This document shows positions 1 to 5,518 of a stretch of DNA of 7,401 nt, piece after piece. The position numbers were made by a program, and so were the translations under genes. The stretch is taken from the NCBI GenBank assembly GCA_018894595.1, contig JAHIPN010000093.1:1-7401 (forward strand), given 5' to 3'. A model generated the notes under the pieces. The model was not told the DNA's origin. It did no database searches and saw only the letters and a program-made list of their open reading frames with translations. The DNA is from a bacterium (GTDB lineage: Bacteria > Atribacterota > JS1 > SB-45 > 34-128). Numbering within the stretch: the first letter of the stretch is position 1; each line of letters opens with the position of its first letter.

Positions 1-125
1 CCTTTTATCAGATAAGCATTATAGCTGGTACCCTCGGGAAGGGGGATGAGCTCATCAAATAGCCTTCTATCCCAATCAATCGCTCCTACCCAATAGATAT
101 CTTTTTTTATCTTTTTTACGGTCAT
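1..125 (-). CDS. fprA: Flavodiiron protein (FprA-type), N-terminal fragment cut by window edge
   Basis: Reading leftward from an ATG at 125-123, 41 codons are open to the window edge. The peptide carries [10 protein letters not shown] near residues 9-18 and [10 protein letters not shown] near 31-40, the characteristic opening of the metallo-beta-lactamase domain of A-type flavodiiron proteins. In the known family this domain holds the di-iron site, a flavodoxin domain follows (about 400 residues in all), and the cytoplasmic enzyme reduces O2 to water or NO to N2O with electrons from rubredoxin. The start lies 2 nt past the TAG of the upstream hrb gene, and a GAGGTG ribosome binding site 8 nt before the ATG lies inside the end of hrb, so the two are co-transcribed and probably translationally coupled. 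An hrb-fprA pair is known from Moorella thermoacetica. Di-iron ligands and the flavodoxin part lie outside the window. Substrate preference (O2 or NO) cannot be told. Confidence 0.88.
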   Translation of the reverse strand, partial: MTVKKIKKDIYWVGAIDWDRRLFDELIPLPEGTSYNAYLIK

Positions 126-127
126 TT

Positions 128-844
128 CTAATTCACCTCTTCAAAATCATCTTTGCCTACACCACATACCGGGCATACCCAATCATCGGGCAGGTCTTCA
201 AAGGGAGTTCCTGGATTTACCCCTGATTCGGGATCGCCTTTCTCAGGTTCATAAATATACCCACAAACAGTACATTCATACTTAATCATTTTTTCTGACT
301 CCTTTCTTTCTTTATTTATTTCTTTTTCTAATTTTTCCTCTTTTGGAATATAAGTGGGTGCGGTCTTGGGAGAGACGCCTCTCTTCACTTGATGGTAATA
401 ATCATAAGTCAACGGTTTTGCCTTTTTAATATTCTCTGCCTCGACAACTTTCCCTACAAATAGAGTATGGGTGCCCGCATCCATTTCCATAATTACTTCT
501 GCCTCCATAAAAGCTATGGTACTTTCCATAATTATAGGCGAACCTGTTACCCCGATCTTATAATTTACTCCCTTAAATTTGTCTCCGTCTCTTCCTGATT
601 TAAAACCAAATCTTCCGATAAATTTCATATCGGTTTCCTGTTCTAATACCGAGACAGCAAAGACTTTACTTTCGGTAATAAACTCATGGGTTAAATTTTC
701 TTTATTAATACAAACTGCAATGGTAGCTGGCTCGGAAGTTGTCTGAAAAACTGTATTGGCAATCTGTCCGTTTATCCGGTCTTCTTTTTTCGAGCTGACT
801 ATGTAAATACCGTAACTAATATTGCGAAGTGCTTTTAAATCCAT
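128..844 (-). CDS. hrb: High-molecular-weight rubredoxin: flavin reductase domain fused to rubredoxin
   Basis: A 238-residue cytoplasmic two-domain protein. Residues 1 to about 155 match the FMN-binding split-barrel flavin reductase fold, including a segment near 27-45 ([20 protein letters not shown]) typical of these proteins. Residues 160-185 form a Lys/Glu-rich linker. Residues 186-238 are a complete rubredoxin with iron-binding C191-x2-C194-G-Y and C224-P-V-C227-G. The known Moorella homologue (Hrb) takes electrons from NADH to FMN to the rubredoxin iron and on to flavodiiron protein FprA, whose gene follows here after 2 nt. The ATG start is supported by AAAGGAGATG about 8 nt upstream. 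The gene lies 102 nt downstream of dfx on the same strand, and its rubredoxin can plausibly feed both partners. The rubredoxin part also has its own potential start (see the internal ribosome binding site). Identity is confident; the NADH or NADPH preference is not visible. Confidence 0.9.
   Translation of the reverse strand: MDLKALRNISYGIYIVSSKKEDRINGQIANTVFQTTSEPATIAVCINKENLTHEFITESKVFAVSVLEQETDMKFIGRFGFKSGRDGDKFKGVNYKIGVTGSPIIMESTIAFMEAEVIMEMDAGTHTLFVGKVVEAENIKKAKPLTYDYYHQVKRGVSPKTAPTYIPKEEKLEKEINKERKESEKMIKYECTVCGYIYEPEKGDPESGVNPGTPFEDLPDDWVCPVCGVGKDDFEEVN
299..306 (-). promoter_or_regulatory. Internal ribosome binding site for a possible free rubredoxin
   Basis: Inside hrb the minus strand reads GAAAGGAG at 306-299, then 9 nt, then ATG at 289-287. 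That ATG is residue 186, exactly where a stand-alone rubredoxin would begin ([11 protein letters not shown]). Translation from here would give 53 residues, the usual size of free rubredoxins, ending at the same TAG (128). The spacing and strength are as good as those of the annotated genes nearby. The caveat is that the linker is Lys/Glu-rich, and AAG-GAG codons make such a motif without selection. It may also be a relic of a former separate rubredoxin gene. Confidence 0.45.
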
Positions 845-875
845 TTGCTCATCTCCTTTTGAAAGATTAAAGGTC

Positions 876-899
876 GGGGCGTATGGCTCTATACGCCCC
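876..899. repeat. Short GC-rich perfect hairpin between dfx and hrb
   Basis: Arms GGGGCGTAT (876-884) and ATACGCCCC (891-899) pair perfectly over 9 bp around the 6-nt loop GGCTCT. It stands out as GC-rich in an AT-rich spacer. Neither strand shows the T-run expected of a Rho-independent terminator, and it sits just upstream of the hrb ribosome binding site. It resembles the small palindromic elements dispersed between genes in many bacterial genomes (REP or MITE remnants). An mRNA-processing or stability role between dfx and hrb is an alternative. No target-site duplication is apparent. Confidence 0.5.
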
Positions 900-946
900 T
901 ACATCTTAAAAATTATAATCCTCTACCTGTGCTTGCAATTACTACA

Positions 947-1333
947 CTATTTACCTTCTTTGTGTGCCCATAATCCATGAATATTACAGTATTCTCTAAT
1001 CTTCTCTAATCCTTCTACGTCTTTAAATAGAGATTCCGGTTTATCACCCGGCATTAAAAATTTTCGAGAAGCACCTCTTCCGGTAACAACTTCGATCCAC
1101 TCAATATAGTGTTTCTCTTCCATGGGATGCAGGGTTGAACCGACTACCGCTTTAATCCCGGAAGGAATTTTCCCCATCACTGGCACATGTTTTTCGGTAG
1201 TCTGATCAGCAGTTTGTTCTTTCATCAGCTTCATTTCCTGCCCACAGCAGACTAAAGCCCCCTTCCCTTCGTGTAATACCTCAACAATATTTCCGCAAAT
1301 CTCACACTTATAGACCTCTAGCTTCTTAGTCAT
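947..1333 (-). CDS. dfx: Desulfoferrodoxin (two-iron superoxide reductase)
   Basis: A 128-residue protein, full length for the two-iron (class I) family. The N-terminal desulforedoxin-like domain has C10-x2-C13 and C29-C30, the ligands of the Fe(Cys)4 centre. The catalytic domain has the E47-K48-H49-V-P motif and then H69, H75, C116 and H119, giving the expected four His and one Cys around the superoxide-reducing iron, with K48 as the conserved catalytic lysine. The family reduces superoxide to peroxide in the cytoplasm of anaerobes without releasing O2, using rubredoxin as electron donor. That fits the hrb gene 102 nt downstream on the same strand. The ATG is preceded by AAAGGAGGT with 8 nt spacing, and upstream lie a promoter-like sequence and the terminator of the previous unit, so dfx is probably the first gene of this operon. 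All metal ligands are present. Confidence 0.95.
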   Translation of the reverse strand: MTKKLEVYKCEICGNIVEVLHEGKGALVCCGQEMKLMKEQTADQTTEKHVPVMGKIPSGIKAVVGSTLHPMEEKHYIEWIEVVTGRGASRKFLMPGDKPESLFKDVEGLEKIREYCNIHGLWAHKEGK

Positions 1334-1353
1334 TTATATTTACCTCCTTTTTT

Positions 1354-1382
1354 ATTATAGACGCTATGGTTATGGCTTTTAA
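1354..1382 (-). promoter_or_regulatory. Candidate sigma70-type promoter for dfx-hrb-fprA
   Basis: On the minus strand TTAAAA (1382-1377, 4 of 6 to consensus) is followed after 17 nt by a perfect TATAAT (1359-1354). It lies directly downstream of the terminator of the preceding unit. A start about 7 nt past the -10 box would fall near 1347, at the edge of the dfx ribosome binding site (1350-1342), giving a very short leader. That is a reason for caution. Confidence 0.4.
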
Positions 1383-1406
1383 TTTAACCACAACCTTCTT
1401 TTCGCC

Positions 1407-1450
1407 AAAAAAAATAACTCCCTCACCACTCTTATCAGCAAGGGAGTTAT
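1407..1450 (-). terminator. Rho-independent terminator of the kinase/PEBP/DUF4139/secreted-protein unit
   Basis: On the minus strand ATAACTCCCT (1450-1441) pairs perfectly over 10 bp with AGGGAGTTAT (1423-1414) around a 17-nt loop, followed at once by eight T (1414-1407; the last stem base is also the first T). It starts 45 nt past the stop codon of the secreted-protein gene and separates that unit from dfx. The plus strand has no T-run after the stem, so it acts in one direction. Confidence 0.92.
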
Positions 1451-1495
1451 CTCCTATTGATCGAAATTATCTACTTTATTTTGATAGTTAAAAAT

Positions 1496-2122
1496 TTATT
1501 CGACTAACATTGTTTTAATTCTTTGGGCAATCTCCATTATCTGATAAGGTGAAAATCTATATTCTCCCCTAAAATCATCTATGGTGCTGCTGCTAATGTC
1601 ATATTCTTGAGTAAGTTCAAATTCATTCTTAATTCCCTCTAACAATTTGCCAGCATCTACTCCCCAAAGGGCAGCAATATCTGCAATGGTCATAGTCTTC
1701 ATTTCCATTCCGCTTACATGAGCTTGTAATCCAGAAACATTATCAGATGAATTTCTCCCCATGCCGTTACCTTTAGGTTCGCTGTCACAGGTTCCATCAC
1801 ATTCATCATCACAATTATGTGATATATAATCCTCATCATATCCATTAGGGATACCGTCACTGTCGTCATCAGGTGCAGCTGCTCTTCGACCCATTCCATT
1901 TCCCAGGCCTTCTACACAGTCTTCACAATCTTGAGTTTGCCCCTGGTTAGAGGTCCCTTTGCTTTGCATACCATATATGGGGCTTTCAATGTTCCCACTT
2001 AGTCCCCCTCTCATTCCATGGGTTCTATTACCATCTGCCCAAACGACGAGGGCAAAAACTCCTACTGCCAGTGCTATAACCAGCAAAATTACTCCAACTT
2101 TTAAATTTCTTGAACTTTTCAT
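1496..2122 (-). CDS. Secreted or membrane-anchored acidic Asp/Cys-rich protein of unknown function
   Basis: A 208-residue protein whose function I do not recognise. Residues 8-29 are a hydrophobic signal or anchor segment after a basic start, with a possible cleavage after VWA (29). There is no lipobox. The mature part has three NGMGR/HGMRG-like motifs (near 35-39, 75-79 and 119-123), a C66-x2-C69 pair, an Asp-rich stretch at 85-98 (DDDSDGIPNGYDED) resembling a thrombospondin type 3 calcium loop, and C104-x3-C108-x3-C112 in a very acidic setting. Residues 143-204 form a separate helical region starting TIADIAALWGV. From memory it resembles a small domain attached to some membrane ferredoxin-type proteins (weak inference). 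The ATG has AAGGAGGAA about 8 nt upstream. The gene lies 106 nt after the DUF4139 gene with no clear terminator between, and ends at a strong terminator, so it is probably last in that unit. Metal or calcium binding outside the membrane is plausible. Confidence 0.8.
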   Translation of the reverse strand: MKSSRNLKVGVILLVIALAVGVFALVVWADGNRTHGMRGGLSGNIESPIYGMQSKGTSNQGQTQDCEDCVEGLGNGMGRRAAAPDDDSDGIPNGYDEDYISHNCDDECDGTCDSEPKGNGMGRNSSDNVSGLQAHVSGMEMKTMTIADIAALWGVDAGKLLEGIKNEFELTQEYDISSSTIDDFRGEYRFSPYQIMEIAQRIKTMLVE

Positions 2123-2154
2123 TCGATTCGTTCCTCCTTAAAATTTTTGTTTGT

Positions 2155-2173
2155 TGACAATATTTTTTTGTCA
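2155..2173. promoter_or_regulatory. Operator-like palindrome upstream of the secreted-protein gene
   Basis: TGACAA (2155-2160) and TTGTCA (2168-2173) are perfect 6-bp inverted half-sites separated by a 7-nt T-rich spacer. They lie 15 nt upstream of the ribosome binding site of the secreted-protein gene, which reads leftward. The size and symmetry suit a dimeric DNA-binding regulator, but the spacer region is T/A-rich and chance is possible. No convincing -10/-35 pair for this gene was found. Confidence 0.25.
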
Positions 2174-2228
2174 TTCACCTATCTATACGTAAAACGGAGG
2201 AACTTTCTTTCATTAAAATGAAAATTCT

Positions 2229-3887
2229 TTATAATCCTTCTACCAGCATGTCCCGGGGATGTTCAACTGTAAAGGTATAAAATATTTCCTGCTTTTGCTG
2301 AGTATCTAATTCCAACTCCCATAACCAAATTCCCTTCCGATCTTCCCAGTCCTCTTTATCCGGCTCAAGACTTATCTCATTTATCTTAATTTTAATGCGG
2401 TCGTCTTCAGAAACAGGCATGGCTTCAAACAGTTTTACCTTAATCTTTTTAGATTTGTAATTCTCCATAGTAAGTTTATATTTAAAAGTCGTTTTCTTAG
2501 TTCGTGAGGGGATTCCGGCTATCAGGGTTTCATCAACTTTCTTTTCTAAGAGTTCTCTTTTTACCTTAACATTCTCGTCGATACCTAAATACAGATCAAA
2601 CTCCTCACTGGGCGCAATATTACCAATGCCGGAAAATCCCACAAAATCTCCTTCTAAGAATATATTTACCCGTCCAGCGAGTAATTGAAGGCCTTTACTG
2701 TTGGTAACACGGGAACCAAGATATGCAAATGGACTAACCCGGGGATAGCTCGAATACTCAAATTCGGCTGATAAAATTTGCGAAGAAACCGGAAATTTAT
2801 GTTCCGATTTATCTGATTTTACACTTACTTTAGAAGGGAGATTATAGATTATAGCAATACCTTTTTCTTCGGCAGTGGCATATTCCATCTCTGATTCTAT
2901 CCGTTCTTCTATCGCTCCCGCCTCTTTTTTAAATGCTTCGGTTTGATAAGCAGTTGCTAATGGTGCCGATACTTCATCTGATAATACTTCGCGTTGATAT
3001 GGTCTTAAAAACCAGGAAGCTACATAAGGCATACTTCCCCCGATTCTTGGCTTAGCTGTTGATAAAGCGCAATCTACCTCTAACCAATCTTCACCGGTAA
3101 CCTGTCTAATTACTCCGTAAGAAACTAATTCAACCTCGGATTTTTCAAAATTTGCGCGGGCATCATATATCGGATTCCAGGAAGCGCCTTTCACCAGATA
3201 AGAAACCTTCAAATCTGTAGTCCCCTCTTTTAACACTTCCAGCTCTACCATAATTGATCTTTTTAGTTTCCTCTGTACTCCGGATATCTGGGACAATTCT
3301 CTTTTTAAAGTTTCAATCTTATTCTTTAAATCTCTAATCTCAAGTTCACAATCTAAAGCCTGTGAGTAGTTTTCTTTCAGTTCTAAATCCAAAAAATTAA
3401 GTATATTTTCCAAATCACTTATTTGTGGCATCTGAGTAACTAAATCCTGAGGAATTTGTGCATTGGAAAATAGAGTTATTGAATTTAAAAATTTCTTCTT
3501 CTCCATAAGTATAGTTTCCAGGTTTTGCATTCTGGTTATTTTGTCTTCTAATTTCTGAATTTCCTCTTTTAATTGTTTAATCCTTTCCGAAGGAATTTCT
3601 TCTAAATACTCTCTTTTAACCTGTGCTCCAAAAAGTTTAATTACTGCTGTTCCTTCTGCAGAAACCCTTAAAGAATTCTCGTCAACCTCAGGAATGATAT
3701 TTAAGAAAATTGCCGTATAAGTTCCCTTATCAAGTTCAAGATGGGTAACCCTGTTTATCAAAGCAGAATCAGTATAGACGCAAATCTCACTAATTTCTGA
3801 ATTCACCTCAATTTCGGTGGCATAGATATTGACACCAACAAACAAAATCAACCCCAAAAATATTATAATTTTTATTATTTTATTCAT
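2229..3887 (-). CDS. Exported DUF4139 (mucoidy inhibitor MuiA-like) coiled-coil protein
   Basis: A 552-residue protein, normal length for the family. Residues 1-23 are a clear signal peptide (Lys-containing start, hydrophobic core, cleavage after IYA). A DUF4140-like N-terminal domain (about 35-115) includes LRVSAEG. Two coiled-coil stretches follow (about 99-135 and 157-210). The DUF4139 domain runs from about 225 to the end, with the family motifs YLVKGASWNPIYD (230-242), a TGEDW element (264-268) and a C-terminal EHPRD-x-LVEGL. Family members include MuiA, named for suppressing mucoidy, but the biochemical role is unknown; I infer an envelope role from the signal peptide. I chose the ATG at 3887 because it begins the signal peptide and has AAGGGG 6 nt upstream. 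A longer in-frame TTG at 3932 would add 15 charged residues and has no ribosome binding site. The start lies 1 nt past the TGA of the PEBP gene, so coupling is likely. Confidence 0.88.
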   Translation of the reverse strand: MNKIIKIIIFLGLILFVGVNIYATEIEVNSEISEICVYTDSALINRVTHLELDKGTYTAIFLNIIPEVDENSLRVSAEGTAVIKLFGAQVKREYLEEIPSERIKQLKEEIQKLEDKITRMQNLETILMEKKKFLNSITLFSNAQIPQDLVTQMPQISDLENILNFLDLELKENYSQALDCELEIRDLKNKIETLKRELSQISGVQRKLKRSIMVELEVLKEGTTDLKVSYLVKGASWNPIYDARANFEKSEVELVSYGVIRQVTGEDWLEVDCALSTAKPRIGGSMPYVASWFLRPYQREVLSDEVSAPLATAYQTEAFKKEAGAIEERIESEMEYATAEEKGIAIIYNLPSKVSVKSDKSEHKFPVSSQILSAEFEYSSYPRVSPFAYLGSRVTNSKGLQLLAGRVNIFLEGDFVGFSGIGNIAPSEEFDLYLGIDENVKVKRELLEKKVDETLIAGIPSRTKKTTFKYKLTMENYKSKKIKVKLFEAMPVSEDDRIKIKINEISLEPDKEDWEDRKGIWLWELELDTQQKQEIFYTFTVEHPRDMLVEGL

Positions 3888-3888
3888 C

Positions 3889-4341
3889 TCAAACCCCTTG
3901 TTCTTTATTTTTCTCTCTCTCGTATAGGCCAATTAATTCTGCTGTAGCTAAAATATGCCCCTCCATGGCTTCCTCTAATTCCTTCTTCTTGCAACCCTCC
4001 TCTATGTGGAGTTTTTCATCAAGGGCATATAATTTAAAGAAATAACGGTGAGTGCCTGAAGGCGGGCAAGGGCCTCCATATTCTAATTTCCGGAAATCAT
4101 TAGTTCCTTGAGTGCCCGGAACTGTATTTTCCTCTATAACATCGGTAACGTGGATATTAAATACCACCCAATGTACCCAGGTCCCCATCGGTGCATCGGG
4201 ATCATCCATAATCAGTGCTAATCTTTTAGTTCCTTCCGGTATATCCTCAATAATTAGCCCAGGATTAATGTCTTTACCATCACAGGTAAATTTTTCCGGA
4301 ATAAACCCATTATTTTCAAATTCAAGACTTTCTAATTTCAT
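3889..4341 (-). CDS. YbhB/YbcL-type phosphatidylethanolamine-binding (PEBP) family protein
   Basis: A 150-residue cytoplasmic protein with no signal peptide. It carries the PEBP hallmarks in order: F18-T-C-D-G, D46-D-P-D-A-P-x-G-T-W-V-H-W (46-58), and Y88-G-G-P-C-P-P-S-G-T-H-R-Y (88-100), which form the family's anion-binding pocket. Bacterial members (YbhB and YbcL) resemble Raf kinase inhibitor protein, but their physiological role is not established. I chose the ATG at 4341 because AAAGGAGGA lies 7 nt upstream and it matches the family start. An in-frame ATG 45 nt earlier (4386) has no ribosome binding site. The start overlaps the stop of the upstream sugar kinase as ATGA, and the stop sits 1 nt before the DUF4139 start. 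Translational coupling on both sides suggests the three are made in fixed proportion. The family call is firm; the function is open. Confidence 0.93.
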   Translation of the reverse strand: MKLESLEFENNGFIPEKFTCDGKDINPGLIIEDIPEGTKRLALIMDDPDAPMGTWVHWVVFNIHVTDVIEENTVPGTQGTNDFRKLEYGGPCPPSGTHRYFFKLYALDEKLHIEEGCKKKELEEAMEGHILATAELIGLYEREKNKEQGV

Positions 4342-5246
4342 AACTTTATCCTCCTTTTTAAATTTTCTATTTCTTTTTCCAGCCATTTGGGATATTTGGG
4401 TACTGCGCCGGATTGGGAAACCACAAAGTTACCTACCATTTCCGCAAACTCCGCCGCTTCATATATGCTGGTCCCGCATAAATAAGAAAACAGAAAACCT
4501 GCACTATAGCTGTCTCCACCTCCTACGGTATCGGCTACCGGCCCATTTATTCCTTGTACCTTTTCCAACTTGCCATTACGATAAATAGATGAGCCATTCT
4601 TACCATGAGTGATACAGACAGTAGAAAGGTCATATTCCTGGCAAATACGCTCAGCAAGGTTTTCCTGTTTTAATGTTTGTTCGAAGAGAAGCTCAGACAC
4701 AACAAGAGCCTCTCTATCATTTAGTTTTACTATTGAGCTCTGGCATAAGGATTTTTCAATCCATTCCTTTTTGTAATAATTTTGTCTCAAATTTAAATCA
4801 TAAAATATGTGATGAGGGCGTGCCCAAGATATAATTTGACTGAGTAGATCTCTGTTTTCTTTGGTCCGTTGAGCGAGAGTCCCAAAACAGAATACCTCCC
4901 ATTTATTTTTAGTTAAACTATTTATTAAATCTTGATCTAAAATAATATTATCCCAGGCAACATTCTCGTTTATTACATAAGTAGGGTGTCCTGCTTTATC
5001 CAGGTTTACATTAACTATCCCAGTAGGTAAATCGGGATGAACCTTGATAAATGTAGAATTAATGCCCCGTTTTTCAGCTTCTTTTAGGGCTTTTTTACCC
5101 AGAGCATCTTTGCCCACAGAAGAAATAAGTGTTGATTTAAGTCCCATTTTTGTCAGATGAGCAGCAAGGTTAAAGGGGGCGCCGCCAATATAAGGTTTGT
5201 TCTCTATAATATCCCAGAGAATTTCTCCAAACAACAATGCTTTCAC
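4338..5246 (-). CDS. PfkB-family sugar kinase, probably fructokinase
   Basis: A 302-residue cytoplasmic kinase of the ribokinase/PfkB fold, of usual length. The N-terminal GEILWD (7-12) and G21-G-A-P-F-N-L-A (21-28) form the sugar-binding region typical of fructokinases. FYDLNLR (148-154) follows. The nucleotide-binding and catalytic signature is D239-T-V-G-G-G-D245-S-Y, with D245 the expected catalytic base. SGAVPKYP (279-286) near the end is also fructokinase-like. It would phosphorylate a sugar, probably fructose, with ATP. The exact substrate is inferred from family resemblance. The start is GTG (5246-5244) with GAAAGGAGGGG upstream, about 8 nt from GGAGG to the codon. Its TGA overlaps the next gene's ATG (ATGA). 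It is the first gene of the leftward unit, downstream of an AT-rich divergent promoter region. No sugar transporter or other sugar-pathway gene is visible nearby. Confidence 0.9.
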   Translation of the reverse strand: MKALLFGEILWDIIENKPYIGGAPFNLAAHLTKMGLKSTLISSVGKDALGKKALKEAEKRGINSTFIKVHPDLPTGIVNVNLDKAGHPTYVINENVAWDNIILDQDLINSLTKNKWEVFCFGTLAQRTKENRDLLSQIISWARPHHIFYDLNLRQNYYKKEWIEKSLCQSSIVKLNDREALVVSELLFEQTLKQENLAERICQEYDLSTVCITHGKNGSSIYRNGKLEKVQGINGPVADTVGGGDSYSAGFLFSYLCGTSIYEAAEFAEMVGNFVVSQSGAVPKYPKWLEKEIENLKRRIKL

Positions 5247-5297
5247 TTTTTTGCCCCTCCTTTCTTCAAGTTTAGATTTAGGTGTATATTGTCTTTA

Positions 5298-5326
5298 TAT
5301 ATAATTAATTCTACAAATTTTTTAAA
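5298..5326 (-). promoter_or_regulatory. Weak candidate promoter for the sugar-kinase unit
   Basis: On the minus strand TTTAAA (5326-5321) and TATATA (5303-5298), each 4 of 6 to consensus, are separated by 17 nt, about 50 nt upstream of the GTG start. The whole stretch 5280-5380 is so AT-rich that such boxes occur easily, so the exact position is uncertain, though a promoter in this spacer is required by the divergent layout. Confidence 0.3.
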
Positions 5327-5406
5327 AACCCTCTTTTTTTATTAAAATTAGGTAAAAATTTTTTATTTTTTATTGAAATACATGCAAATTGATTAGCTGC
5401 CCTGTT

Positions 5407-5455
5407 AAATTAGTCGTTAGTGAATAGTTAACGACCAGCGACTAACGACTAATTT
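5407..5455. repeat. 15-bp perfect inverted repeat with internal heptad pattern
   Basis: AAATTAGTCGTTAGT (5407-5421) and ACTAACGACTAATTT (5441-5455) are perfect inverted copies around a 19-nt loop. The right half is built from 7-nt units: TAACGAC (5429-5435), CAGCGAC (5436-5442) and TAACGAC (5443-5449). Neither strand shows a terminal T-run typical of a terminator, and no direct target repeat flanks it. It looks like a small dispersed palindromic element or MITE-like remnant. It ends 3 nt before the probable -35 box of the CBS gene, so it could also affect that promoter as an operator or structural element. Confidence 0.6.
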
Positions 5456-5458
5456 GAC

Positions 5459-5486
5459 TTGCGAAAAACATAAAAAGGAATATAAT
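5459..5486 (+). promoter_or_regulatory. Probable promoter for the CBS protein-permease unit
   Basis: TTGCGA (5459-5464, 4 of 6 to consensus) is followed after 16 nt by a perfect TATAAT (5481-5486). A better-looking TTGACT at 5454-5459 would need a 21-nt spacer, which is too long. Transcription would start near 5493, giving a leader of about 25 nt that carries the ribosome binding site. Confidence 0.5.
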
Positions 5487-5504
5487 TAAGAAAGATTTTT
5501 AATT

Positions 5505-5512
5505 AAGGAGGG
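5505..5512 (+). promoter_or_regulatory. Ribosome binding site that favours a TTG start for the CBS gene
   Basis: AAGGAGGG directly abuts an ATG at 5513, leaving no spacing for initiation there. The in-frame TTG at 5519 lies 6 nt after this motif (7 nt after the GGAGG core), the normal distance. The protein from TTG begins MKIKEVM, a usual start for CBS-pair proteins. Confidence 0.7.
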
Positions 5513-5518
5513 ATGATC

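Noticed and set aside
876..899. The GC-rich hairpin as a Rho-independent terminator of dfx
   Set aside because: On the minus strand the stem is followed by GACCTTTAATC, not a T-run, so it is kept only as a repeat-like or processing hairpin.
2154..2189. Plus-strand TTGACA as the -35 box of an outward promoter
   Set aside because: No acceptable -10 box lies at 16-18 nt, and no gene follows on that strand.
2218..2280. Small plus-strand open frame of 20 codons after a GGAGG motif at 2196-2200
   Set aside because: The spacing from GGAGG to the ATG is 17 nt, the peptide has no recognisable features, and it runs antisense into the DUF4139 gene.
3888..3932. Extension of the DUF4139 protein to an in-frame TTG at 3932
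   Set aside because: It would put 15 charged residues before a good signal peptide, overlaps the PEBP gene, and has no ribosome binding site; the ATG at 3887 has both.
4342..4386. Longer start for the PEBP protein at an ATG at 4386
   Set aside because: No Shine-Dalgarno sequence precedes it, while AAAGGAGGA fits the ATG at 4341, which overlaps the kinase stop in the usual ATGA manner.
4112..4588. Plus-strand open frame of 158 codons opposite the PEBP and kinase genes
   Set aside because: It lies antisense to two firmly identified genes, has low-complexity hydrophobic and Ser/Pro composition, and lacks family features.
5429..5449. Heptad units at 5429-5449 as the start of a CRISPR array or tandem repeat
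   Set aside because: Only two identical 7-nt units and one variant are present, without spacers of regular length; they are part of an inverted repeat.
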